A stretch of DNA of 64,000 nt, taken from the NCBI RefSeq assembly GCF_024648885.1, contig NZ_JANBBF010000011.1, positions 1 to 64,000 on the forward strand, given 5' to 3'. Both the position numbers and the translations under genes were made by a program. This DNA is from Prauserella salsuginis (GTDB lineage: Bacteria > Actinomycetota > Actinomycetes > Mycobacteriales > Pseudonocardiaceae). The notes beneath the pieces were generated by a model, which had not been told where the DNA came from, searched no databases, and saw only the letters and a program-made list of their open reading frames with translations. Shown piece by piece: positions 18,741-25,693 of this stretch (position 1 is its first letter; each line of letters starts with the position of its first letter).

Positions 18741-19079
18741 ATGGAGTTCATGACAGCGATCGACACTGCCGGCATCTCCGGAAACCGGTCGACCCTGCCC
18801 TGTGACGGGCAGTCCGTGCGTTCTCAGCTGTTCTGCGCGTCGGTCGATCGTGACCGCCGGCGTGCCGGCAAGTCCCTGGATCCGCGTGACATCGGTGCGT
18901 TCGACGTGCGTGGGGGTGCCTCGTCGCACGCTCCGGCCGACGGCGCGGCGCTCGCCGCTGCCGACCTCGGCAACCCGGTGCCGCGTCCGGAGCGTCGTCA
19001 GCAGCTTCCGATCCAGATCCAGGACAAGTCCCGGGTTCCGCCCGGCTCCTGCGAGAGGCGTCGTCTAGTGATCGGCTAG
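18741..19079 (+). CDS. whiB7 leader upstream ORF (112 aa)
   Basis: 112 codons, ATG preceded by GAGGAGG at a good distance. Codon use is GC-rich at third positions like real genes here, but no domain is recognised; the product has four cysteines and a basic C-terminal end. It lies wholly inside the whiB7 leader, between the WhiB7-type promoter and a terminator that starts 13 nt after its stop. Upstream ORFs in whiB7/wblC leaders are known to sense ribosome inhibition and control read-through of a terminator. This one is longer than a typical leader peptide, so it may also make a stable protein. Role as attenuator ORF is inference. Confidence 0.6.
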   Translation: MEFMTAIDTAGISGNRSTLPCDGQSVRSQLFCASVDRDRRRAGKSLDPRDIGAFDVRGGASSHAPADGAALAAADLGNPVPRPERRQQLPIQIQDKSRVPPGSCERRRLVIG

Positions 19080-19094
19080 ACAGGTTGGCTCTCG
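19052..19094 (+). promoter_or_regulatory. candidate antiterminator hairpin in whiB7 leader
   Basis: Nested pairs GTCTAG (19063-19068) with CTAGAC (19076-19081), and CGAGAG (19052-19057) with CTCTCG (19089-19094). The outer arm shares two bases with the start of the terminator stem, and the structure spans the uORF stop codon. It could compete with the terminator depending on ribosome position. Pairing is seen; function is inferred. Confidence 0.4.
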
Positions 19095-19128
19095 AAGGCC
19101 GCGGAACCCATCGGATCCGCGGCCTTCG
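19093..19128 (+). terminator. leader terminator / attenuator before whiB7
   Basis: A perfect 13-bp stem, CGAAGGCCGCGGA (19093-19105) and TCCGCGGCCTTCG (19116-19128), 13 nt after the uORF stop and 65 nt before whiB7. It may be the attenuator, or simply the uORF terminator with whiB7 having its own promoter. Confidence 0.75.
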
Positions 19129-19193
19129 TGCTGTTCGAGGGCTGTGTGGATCCGCCGACTCATCCGCACACACTCGTTACTGAAGGAGCCGCC

Positions 19194-19553
19194 ATGCCAA
19201 CGGCCACCGTCTCCGCGTCAGAGGAGACGTTCTCCGCCTTGTTGGCCGGGACCACCGGAGTCGCCGAACTGATCGACTCCGGTGAGTCCACCGATTTCGA
19301 CCTTCCCTGTCGGACCGGCGACGCGGACCTGTGGTTCGCCGAGAAGCCGTCCGACCTGGAACGCGCCAAGACACTGTGTGGGGAGTGCCCGGTGCGCTCG
19401 GCCTGCCTGGAAGGCGCTCTCGCCCGCGGTGAGCCGTGGGGCGTTTGGGGAGGCGAGATCTTCGAACGCGGTGCCGTCGTGGCCCGCAAGCGGCCTCGTG
19501 GCCGCCCGCGGAAGCACCCGGTGCCCGAATCGCAGGAATGGAGCGCCGCATGA
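19194..19553 (+). CDS. whiB7: WhiB7-type transcriptional activator
   Basis: 119 aa Wbl protein. Four Fe-S cysteines (Cys39, Cys62, Cys65, Cys71), the GVWGGE turn at 83-88 and an AT-hook RPRGRPRKH around 100-108, which together define WhiB7. It binds the principal sigma factor and AT-rich sites upstream of -35 boxes to switch on intrinsic antibiotic-resistance genes after ribosome stress. AAGGAG lies seven bases before the ATG. Context with uvrD2 upstream and an ABC1 kinase downstream matches mycobacteria. Expression is probably controlled by the leader at 18633-19128. Its stop overlaps the next ATG (ATGA). Confidence 0.96.
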   Translation: MPTATVSASEETFSALLAGTTGVAELIDSGESTDFDLPCRTGDADLWFAEKPSDLERAKTLCGECPVRSACLEGALARGEPWGVWGGEIFERGAVVARKRPRGRPRKHPVPESQEWSAA

Positions 19554-19801
19554 CGAACCGACTGCACCGCGAGGCCGACGAGACGTACTTGCCGACGGCG
19601 ACATCGCGACACCGCACATCCGACTACCCGAACACGGAGACACCTCCCATGTTGCTGCACGAAGAACTGACGAGAGACCGAATACGTGAACTGCGAAAAC
19701 AGGCCGAGGGCGGGCGTGCCGAACGCCGGCACCGCGCGGCGCGACGGTGGCAGCGAGTAGCTCGCTGGGCGTCACGGCGTGCCGCGCACCTCGACCGGTA
19801 G
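19550..19801 (+). CDS. small basic protein co-translated with whiB7
   Basis: 83 aa if the ATG overlapping the whiB7 stop (ATGA) is used; an internal ATG at 19650, with GGAG upstream, gives 50 aa beginning MLLHEELTRDRIRELRKQ. The second half is almost all Arg/Ala/Glu helix, with repeated Arg-Arg-Ala and Ala-Arg-Trp patterns. Small basic helical proteins like this are common in actinobacteria and unassigned. The coupled start suggests co-expression with whiB7. The 50-aa form may be the conserved product, since the first 33 residues look less regular. Confidence 0.6.
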   Translation: MTNRLHREADETYLPTATSRHRTSDYPNTETPPMLLHEELTRDRIRELRKQAEGGRAERRHRAARRWQRVARWASRRAAHLDR

Positions 19802-19811
19802 GCCGAGCACG

Positions 19812-19852
19812 GTGGGGCGGCGACCGGGCGACGCGTCCGGTCGCCGCCCCAC
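19812..19852 (+). terminator. terminator after whiB7 unit
   Basis: A perfect 16-bp stem, GTGGGGCGGCGACCGG (19812-19827) and CCGGTCGCCGCCCCAC (19837-19852), ten bases after the small basic gene. Confidence 0.85.
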
Positions 19853-19877
19853 GGCCCGCCCGTGTTGAATGGGCGGA

Positions 19878-20750
19878 ATGGCAGCACATACACACGACGA
19901 CGTCGACTGGGCGGCCCGTCTGTCCGAGATGCGCAGACTCGACGAGCTCGAGAGCGCCGCCGTGGCTGACGTCGCCGACCGGCTCACGCGGAACCTCGAT
20001 GCCGGAGCGACCGTGGTCGATGTCGGTTCCGGCGCGGGCGGGATGACGACGGCGCTCGCAGGCTCCCTGCGCGCACGGGGTGGTGGCACCGTCGTCGCCG
20101 TCGACGCGGTCGACGAACTGCTCACCGCGGCGTGCCGCGCCGCGCGCGAGTCGGGCGGTGACACCGTGACCGTCGACGAGGTCGTCGCCGACGCCGGAAC
20201 GGAACCCCTCGCGGACCTCGTCGCGCCGGCCGACCTGGTGTGGGCCTCGGCCGTGGTGCACCACCTTCCGGACCAGCAGGCCGCCGTCGACCGACTGGCC
20301 GCCGCGCTCCGGCCGGGCGGCGTCCTGGCGATCGCCGAGGGCGGCCTGGGCATGCGCTGCCTGCCGTGGGATCTCGGCGTGGGCCGGCCAGGGCTCGAGC
20401 TGCGCCTGCTCGGTCACCGTGACGCCTGGTTCGAGGACATGCGCTCGTCGATGCCGGACGCCGTGCGGATGGGCTACGGCTGGACCACGGCTATCGCCCG
20501 TGCCGGGCTCACCGGCGTCACGTCCTTCACGTACCTCGTCGATCACCCCGCACCGGCAGGGGAGCAGGTACGTGAGTTCGTGCTCGACCACATCGGCGGT
20601 CTCGCCGAGAGGGCCGACGACCGGATGGACGCCGAGGACCGGGACACCGTGACCCGACTGCTGGATCCGGCGGTGGGTGACTACCTCGGCCGCCGCGACG
20701 ACATCTACCTGCTGAGCGCCCGCACGGTGTACCTCGGGACGAAGCCGTGA
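19878..20750 (+). CDS. class I SAM-dependent methyltransferase
   Basis: 290 aa. Motif I VVDVGSGAGGMTTALA (SAM-binding glycine loop), acidic VVAVDAVDELL after beta-2, and VWASAVVHHLPDQQAAVDRLAAALRPGGVLAIAEGG as motifs II-III, a Methyltransf_25-like core in the first 150 residues. The C-terminal half is helical and unlike known substrate domains, so the target is unknown. ATG 19878 is preferred; ATG 19869 is in frame just upstream. It overlaps the next small gene by GTGA and follows the whiB7 unit after a terminator, so any link to resistance is speculative. Confidence 0.85.
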   Translation: MAAHTHDDVDWAARLSEMRRLDELESAAVADVADRLTRNLDAGATVVDVGSGAGGMTTALAGSLRARGGGTVVAVDAVDELLTAACRAARESGGDTVTVDEVVADAGTEPLADLVAPADLVWASAVVHHLPDQQAAVDRLAAALRPGGVLAIAEGGLGMRCLPWDLGVGRPGLELRLLGHRDAWFEDMRSSMPDAVRMGYGWTTAIARAGLTGVTSFTYLVDHPAPAGEQVREFVLDHIGGLAERADDRMDAEDRDTVTRLLDPAVGDYLGRRDDIYLLSARTVYLGTKP

Positions 20751-20944
20751 CCGGTGAGGCCACGTACGACGAGCCGCCCGTGACGTGCGCGCTGTGCGGC
20801 GAGCGCGGTGGTAGCGAGGCGGCCGCCGCCGGAATGGGGTGGCTGCGGGAGTCCGACGCGGGCCGGACACGCTGGCTCTGCCCTCGCTGCGTTCGCGACC
20901 ACGTCCGTGACATCGAGGGAAAGCTGCCCGCCGAGTACTGGTGA
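20747..20944 (+). CDS. small zinc-ribbon protein
   Basis: 65 aa. Two CxxC knuckles (Cys14/Cys17 in CALC, Cys45/Cys48 in CPRC) surround a Gly/Ala-rich middle, an arrangement that binds one zinc ion. The C-terminus RDHVRDIEGKLPAEYW is amphipathic. The GTG start overlaps the methyltransferase stop (GTGA), so the two are translationally coupled. Similar small zinc proteins accompany methyltransferases in actinobacteria; the function is unknown. Confidence 0.75.
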   Translation: MTGEATYDEPPVTCALCGERGGSEAAAAGMGWLRESDAGRTRWLCPRCVRDHVRDIEGKLPAEYW

Positions 20945-20948
20945 CGTC

Positions 20949-21875
20949 TCATGCCGCCACCCTTGCCAGGCACTGGACGGACGGTCTCCTGCGGTCGGCT
21001 GCCGTGCGGAAGGCTTTCGCCAGCTCGGTGAGCACTCCGCGCCGATCCGTGGTGAGCCGCTCGGGGTCGGTTCGCACGACGGTTACGCCCGCTGCGGCCA
21101 GCGCCAGGTGTCCGAGGTGGGGTTTGCCCGGCGGATGGAACTGCCAGCCCATGCCAACCTCGTCCCACCACGCGTCGACGGTGCCGATGTACCTACCGCG
21201 CCGGTCGTAGACCGTGACGTCCCAGCGCGGTGGCGGCAGCGGTCCGTCGCGGAGCACGGCGCGTGCCCATCCGTGCACGTAGGTGTCGCGGTCACGGTCG
21301 ATCGCGCGCAGTTCCGATCGCACCGCAGCGGAACCGCGTTGGCTGCCTGCATCGAGTTCGGCCCGCAGTTCGGCAGCGGTCGTGAGGCCGTAGTAGATGG
21401 GCAGGGACAAGAGGTCGCGTAACCGGCCGGGGTCGGGCTCGCGGCGTGCCGCGTCGAGCGCGGCCCTGGCTGCTGGCGCGAAGGGGATGCCGTCGACGAC
21501 GACGGGTTCGGGTGGCCGGGCCGTGCGTTCCACCATCGCGAACGTCGGCGAGAGCATGCGGCGTCCCTTCGGTACCAGGATGTGCACGGCAGGCGATCTC
21601 GGCAGTGCCACGCCGTGAGCGTCGAGCGCGTCGCCGCCGGTCACCATGCACTCGCCGCCCACGTAGCGCGCGAGGGCGCGAACCAGCTGTCTTCGGGTCG
21701 GCTCACCTGCGCCGAGCAGGACGATCCCCGGCAGTAGGCGGCGCCACGGCCCGCCCGGGCGGCATCGGCGCGCGATGGTGCCCTCGGACATGCCGTGGGC
21801 GCGTAGTTCTGCGGTGGTCAGGACATTGTCGTGTGCGGCGGGTGTCAGCTGCGCCGCGTCGGCCAGAGCAGTCAT
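20949..21875 (-). CDS. AbiEi-like / DUF559-type protein
   Basis: 308 aa. The N-terminus (TTAELRAHGMSEGTIARRCRPGGPWRRLLPGIVLL) is the winged-helix AbiEi antitoxin-like domain; the C-terminus (WDVTVYDRRGRYIGTVDAWWDEVGMGWQF) resembles the endonuclease-like DUF559/Vsr-type fold, with an Asp in GTVDAWW and a Glu in WWDEVG. Such fusions are frequent in actinobacterial genomes, usually without an AbiEii toxin partner, and none is seen here. Function unknown. Its stop lies four bases past the convergent zinc-ribbon stop. The upstream region carries two DnaA-box-like repeats. Confidence 0.75.
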   Translation of the reverse strand: MTALADAAQLTPAAHDNVLTTAELRAHGMSEGTIARRCRPGGPWRRLLPGIVLLGAGEPTRRQLVRALARYVGGECMVTGGDALDAHGVALPRSPAVHILVPKGRRMLSPTFAMVERTARPPEPVVVDGIPFAPAARAALDAARREPDPGRLRDLLSLPIYYGLTTAAELRAELDAGSQRGSAAVRSELRAIDRDRDTYVHGWARAVLRDGPLPPPRWDVTVYDRRGRYIGTVDAWWDEVGMGWQFHPPGKPHLGHLALAAAGVTVVRTDPERLTTDRRGVLTELAKAFRTAADRRRPSVQCLARVAA

Positions 21876-21908
21876 GGCTCGAGCCTGCCGATCGCGGAAT
21901 CCGACGGG

Positions 21909-21988
21909 GAGGGTTCGGCGAAAATGTGGACAAGTCGGTCCGGCGAATGGCGAATTTCTGCCGTTCCGGCGAAAACTGTGGATAACTC
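21909..21988. repeat. imperfect direct repeat with two DnaA-box-like 9-mers
   Basis: Two related blocks of about 25 bp, each GGCGAAAA then TGTGGACAA (21925-21933) or TGTGGATAA (21977-21985). On the minus strand these read TTGTCCACA and TTATCCACA, the actinobacterial and E. coli DnaA-box consensus. They lie between the AbiEi-like gene start and the ABC1 kinase stop. Confidence 0.6.
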
Positions 21989-22004
21989 GCCGGCCGGGAA
22001 CCGG

Positions 22005-23426
22005 TCAGTCGGAGAATCCCGGCTGCCACTGCTGCACGATCGACCGCAACGGCAGCTCCGCATCGAGCTGACACAGAATGCCGATGGCGCCCGCCGTCAC
22101 CCGGTGGATCATCAGCCAGTGCGGCGGCAGGTTGAGCGATCGCCCGGTACGGAAGTCCTGGCCGCGCAGATCGCCCATGCGCAGCGCCTGGTCCTGGGCC
22201 CATCGGCGGGAGAAATGGAACCGGTCCTCGGCGAGCGGGGCCACGATCGGATGGAGGTATGCGTAGACGTCGTCGGGATCGATCTCGGTGTCGGGTCGCA
22301 CGAATCCCTCGGCGCGCAGCGCGGCGTAGAGCTCTTCGGACCGTCCTTCGAGAGCGAGCCGCATGATCCTGCCCATGGCGGGCGGGGCGCCGTAGGGCAG
22401 GCGGGCGACCGCCCCGAAGTCGATGACGCACACCCGGCCGTCCTCGCGCAGCATGAAGTTGCCGGGGTGAGGGTCGGAATGCAGCAGCTGCGCACGAGCA
22501 GGCGACGAGTAGTGGAACTCCGCCAGCAACCGGCCGGCCTCGTCCCGCTGCTCCCGGGTGCCGGTGCGGATGATCTCCGAGTAGGACGTACCCGTGACCC
22601 ATTCGCTGACGACCACCTTGGGGGAACTCGCCACGATCCGCGGGACGTGGACCTGCTGGTCCCCGGCGAACGCCTTCGAGAAGGCCCGCTGGTTGTCGGC
22701 CTCCCTCCGGTAGTCGAGTTCTTCGTCCATCCGGTCCGCCAGCTCGGCGAGCAGCGGCTTGACGTCGGTGCCCGGTACGAGGCTCTGGAACAGGCGGCTG
22801 AAGCGCTGCAGCTGGCGCAGATCGCCGCGCAGGGCGTCGTCTGCGCCCGGGTACTGCACCTTGACGGCGACCTCCCGGCCGTCGTGCCAGACGCCGTGGT
22901 GCACCTGGCCGATGCTGGCCGCCGCCGTCGGTTCGTCATCGAACTCGGCGAACCGCTGTCGCCAGGTGCGCCCCAGCTGTTCGGTCAGCACACGGTGGGT
23001 CTGCTTCGCGGGCATCGGCGGGGCGGCGGCCTGCAGCCGGGTGAGCGCATCGCGGTACGGCTCGGCCAGCTCGTCGGGCACGGCCGCCTCGAACACGCTC
23101 AACGCCTGGCCGAACTTCATGGCGCCGCCCTTGAGCGTCCCCAGCACCTCGAACAGCTGCTCGGCGGCTTTCGCCGACAGGCCCGCGTTGACCTCGTCGG
23201 CGCTCTGACCGGTGAGCCTGCGGCCCCAGCCCCCGACCGCGCGGCCGGCCATGCCCAGCGGAAGGCTGGCCAGTCTTGCGGTGCGGGCCATGGTCCTGCG
23301 GGGAAGCGCGACGTCCGTGTCGCCGTGATCCGCGCTCGACGCGTCCGCCGCGGAGTCGACGGCCTCCGCTGCATCCGCCGTAGCGGTCTCGTCGGACCTG
23401 TCCTGGGCCTCGCGGTGTTCGGTCAC
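22005..23426 (-). CDS. ABC1/UbiB-family atypical kinase
   Basis: 473 aa. Family motifs: GGAMKFGQALS (KxGQ), AAASIGQVHHGVW (Ala-rich nucleotide loop), VAVKVQYPG (Lys), EELDYRREADNQ, DPHPGNFML (catalytic Asp) and VIDFGAVARL (metal Asp). These proteins are ATP-binding protein-kinase-like ATPases, best known from quinone biosynthesis. The homologue next to whiB7 in Mycobacterium (Rv3197) has been tied to macrolide tolerance. The acidic, Ala/Asp-rich first 40 residues are likely disordered. GTG 23426 follows CAGAAT by seven bases, a leaderless-type start. It lies 100 bp after the E1-like gene on the same strand. Confidence 0.93.
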   Translation of the reverse strand: MTEHREAQDRSDETATADAAEAVDSAADASSADHGDTDVALPRRTMARTARLASLPLGMAGRAVGGWGRRLTGQSADEVNAGLSAKAAEQLFEVLGTLKGGAMKFGQALSVFEAAVPDELAEPYRDALTRLQAAAPPMPAKQTHRVLTEQLGRTWRQRFAEFDDEPTAAASIGQVHHGVWHDGREVAVKVQYPGADDALRGDLRQLQRFSRLFQSLVPGTDVKPLLAELADRMDEELDYRREADNQRAFSKAFAGDQQVHVPRIVASSPKVVVSEWVTGTSYSEIIRTGTREQRDEAGRLLAEFHYSSPARAQLLHSDPHPGNFMLREDGRVCVIDFGAVARLPYGAPPAMGRIMRLALEGRSEELYAALRAEGFVRPDTEIDPDDVYAYLHPIVAPLAEDRFHFSRRWAQDQALRMGDLRGQDFRTGRSLNLPPHWLMIHRVTAGAIGILCQLDAELPLRSIVQQWQPGFSD

Positions 23427-23526
23427 GTCCGCGATTCTGCCTTGTCGATCAACGCTGTGGGGAGCGGTTGGGTACCGGTGCACGGACGTCGTGGCTCGGG
23501 CCCGCCGGACGTGGGCCCGACGACTT

Positions 23527-24651
23527 CTACGGTGCGGCGGCGTCGCCGTCCGGACCTGCGCTCTGCTGCCGTGCGACAGCCTGCCCCACGGCGGCGGCTC
23601 CGCACGGGCACGACGGGTGCGGAGCCGCCTCGGACGTGGTGGTCGTTCCGGCGAACGCGTCGACCTCGATGGTGCCGTTCCAGGTCGGCGGTACCGACTC
23701 CTCGGGATCGAGGATGCGCAGAATCTGCCCGCCCGCCATCCCCGCCGTGGCCGTCACGCTGCACAGGTCGGTCCGGGGCAGCCGTCCAGCCAGCTGACTC
23801 GCGACCCGCGGCCACGACGGGTCCCGCGCGGTGTGGGCGAGATCCGCGCAGCGCAGACAGCTGCTCCGGCCCGGATGGACCAGCGGGCCGACGAGACCGT
23901 TGCCGTCCCGGACCCGCACCAGCAGATGCGGTTGCCGCTCCACCATCAGCTCGTTGACGATTTCGGGGGCGGGGACGACCGTGTCGGTCAGCACGACCAG
24001 GTCCGGACGTTGTTTGCCCCGCACCTTGCCGGTCTTGGTGGCCGAGTTGGTCCGTTTGACCAGGTTCGTGATGGCCTGCCTGCGAGGGGTGCCGATGTCG
24101 GCGTCGACGAACCCGGTGCCGAGGTCCTCCGGGCCGACGCGCCCGTCGGCATGGGCGTCGATGTGTCCGATGCCTGCCGTCGCCAGGGTGCGAGCCAGTC
24201 CCGCCGCGAGCCTGCCGCCGCCCTGCAGCAGCACCGTGCTCTGTGCCCACCGTGCGGCGGCGCTGCGGCGTGGCCGGGAGCGAGTCAGGGTCCAGAGCGC
24301 GGGCTCGTCGGTGCGCAGGGATCGTGCGTGTGCGGGCGCGTCGGACTCTTCGATGAGGCCGCGTTCGGCGAGCCCTTCGAGTACGAGCCGCAGGTCGTCG
24401 GCGGCTTTCTCGGCCTCCTCGTCGGACGTGCACTGCGAACGGGCGAGCTGCATGAGCGTGCCTGTGCTGCGGCTCCCGTCGAGGCCCCGCACCAGGTCCA
24501 TCAGCATCGGCGACAGCGTGTCGAGTACGACGGCGTGCCGCCGTTCCAGGCCGATCTGCAGTTCCCCTTCGCCGCGTTCCAGTACGTCCAGCCCCGGCAC
24601 GATCCGCGGCCGCTCCGGTAATGCCCCGGTTTCGGTGAGTGTTCGCGTCAT
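23527..24651 (-). CDS. orphan E1-like / TOMM leader-binding-type protein
   Basis: 374 aa. The N-terminal ~130 residues contain a winged-helix-like segment (GLDVLERGEGELQIGLERRHAVVL), followed by a ThiF/E1 Rossmann core (VLLQGGGRLAAGLARTLATAGIGHIDAHADG). Later come a CLRCADLAH motif and a C-terminal PSCPCG, a plausible zinc-binding cysteine set. This is the layout of the E1-like partner of YcaO cyclodehydratases that make azol(in)e peptides (TOMMs). No YcaO or precursor peptide is seen nearby, so the true job is open. Start chosen at ATG 24651; ATG 24708 is in frame upstream. Confidence 0.72.
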   Translation of the reverse strand: MTRTLTETGALPERPRIVPGLDVLERGEGELQIGLERRHAVVLDTLSPMLMDLVRGLDGSRSTGTLMQLARSQCTSDEEAEKAADDLRLVLEGLAERGLIEESDAPAHARSLRTDEPALWTLTRSRPRRSAAARWAQSTVLLQGGGRLAAGLARTLATAGIGHIDAHADGRVGPEDLGTGFVDADIGTPRRQAITNLVKRTNSATKTGKVRGKQRPDLVVLTDTVVPAPEIVNELMVERQPHLLVRVRDGNGLVGPLVHPGRSSCLRCADLAHTARDPSWPRVASQLAGRLPRTDLCSVTATAGMAGGQILRILDPEESVPPTWNGTIEVDAFAGTTTTSEAAPHPSCPCGAAAVGQAVARQQSAGPDGDAAAP

Positions 24652-24700
24652 GTTCACAGGGTGACGGGATTCGCGGTCGTCGTGGGACACCCGATCAGGG

Positions 24701-24730
24701 TTATCCACAGGTGAACGTGAATGTGGACAA
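24701..24730. repeat. inverted pair of DnaA-box-like 9-mers
   Basis: TTATCCACA (24701-24709) and TGTGGACAA (24722-24730, TTGTCCACA on the other strand) face each other with a 12-bp gap, in the divergent promoter region of the E1-like and M48-like genes. Both match DnaA-box consensus at nine of nine positions. Confidence 0.6.
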
Positions 24731-24789
24731 CTGTGCGCTGTGATGTTTGAGCCATCCCGAATGTCGGCGGTGCGCCTTACCGTGTACGA

Positions 24790-25617
24790 GTGGCCGATGC
24801 ACGGGTTCCCTCATTACGGAGTCAACGCGGGCGGGCGCAGAACACGGCGCAGAACTCACCGTCGCGCGACACACAACCGAAAGGTGGACAACCCCGACGT
24901 AACCGACGAAAAGACGGAAAGGGTGCGCAGGAGAGCGGCCCCCAGGCGGGCGCGGACGACCGGCGCGGGCAGGACCGGCAGCGCAGCCGCCGTGGTCAGG
25001 GCGGCGAGCGTGGTCAAGGCGGGCGGGGCGACCAGGACGAACAGAACGGCCGGCCGCCGGTGACGGAGGAGAAGGTCGAGGTCAGGCGCAGTGCGCGGCG
25101 CCGCCGTACGGTCACCGCCTATCGGGACGGCGACACGACGGTCGTTCTCATCCCGGCGACGATGACCAAGGCCGAGGAACGGCACTGGGTCGCCGAGATG
25201 CAGAAGAAGCTGCGGCGCACCGAGAACAAGAGGGCCTCGCCGGCGAGTGCGTCCGACGAGGCGTTGTTGTTGCGGTGCACCGAACTGTCGGCGCGCTACC
25301 TCGACGGCGCGGCCCAGCCCGCCAGCGTGCGCTGGGTCCCGCCGATGCGTACGCGCTGGGCGTCGTGCACTCCGATGAACCGCACGATCCGGGTCAGTGA
25401 GCGGCTCCGTGAGGTGCCGTCCTGGGTGCTCGATTACGTCCTGGTGCACGAATTGGCCCACCTGCGGGTCGCCGACCACAACGACGAATTCTGGGCGCTG
25501 GTGCATCGCTATCCGAAGGCCGAGCGCGCCATCGGATACCTCGAGGGCCTGTCGGCGGCGGCGAATCTCGGCATCAGCGGGGACGCCGACGACACCGACC
25601 CGGACCCCGAGGAGTGA
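24790..25617 (+). CDS. YgjP/M48-type metallopeptidase
   Basis: 275 aa. HELAH in VLVHELAHLRVADHNDEFW is the zinc-binding HExxH, and the preceding RWGSC-like RTRWASCTPMNRTIRV is the signature of the YgjP (DUF45) metallopeptidase family. The first ~90 residues are a Gln/Arg/Gly/Asp-rich disordered tail, so the folded domain begins near residue 91 (an internal GTG at 25060). GTG 24790 is preferred because TACCGT lies six bases upstream, a leaderless-type start. Cytoplasmic, no signal peptide. Part of a conserved group with the DUF2342 and PDZ-S16 proteins. Confidence 0.85.
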   Translation: MADARVPSLRSQRGRAQNTAQNSPSRDTQPKGGQPRRNRRKDGKGAQESGPQAGADDRRGQDRQRSRRGQGGERGQGGRGDQDEQNGRPPVTEEKVEVRRSARRRRTVTAYRDGDTTVVLIPATMTKAEERHWVAEMQKKLRRTENKRASPASASDEALLLRCTELSARYLDGAAQPASVRWVPPMRTRWASCTPMNRTIRVSERLREVPSWVLDYVLVHELAHLRVADHNDEFWALVHRYPKAERAIGYLEGLSAAANLGISGDADDTDPDPEE

Positions 25618-25623
25618 CGAGCG

Positions 25624-25681
25624 CACATCGCCCGCGCCGGGTCACGTGTCTGAGCAGGCACGGCCCTGCGCGGGCGATGTG
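25624..25681. terminator. bidirectional terminator
   Basis: Perfect 14-bp arms CACATCGCCCGCGC (25624-25637) and GCGCGGGCGATGTG (25668-25681) between the convergent M48-like and DUF2342 genes. Confidence 0.75.
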
Positions 25682-25693
25682 TCGAACGAGAGG

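Noticed and set aside
18741-19079. Treating the 112-codon ORF as an ordinary independent gene
   Set aside because: It lies fully inside the whiB7 leader with the terminator right after its stop, so a leader role is at least as likely; kept at moderate confidence.
21909-24730. DnaA boxes as a replication origin
   Set aside because: Only four boxes in 2.8 kb, no dnaA/dnaN/gyrB genes and no AT-rich unwinding region, so oriC is not supported.
23527-24738. A RiPP precursor peptide near the E1-like gene
   Set aside because: No short Cys/Ser/Thr-rich ORF with leader-like features was seen in the flanking 300 bp on either strand.
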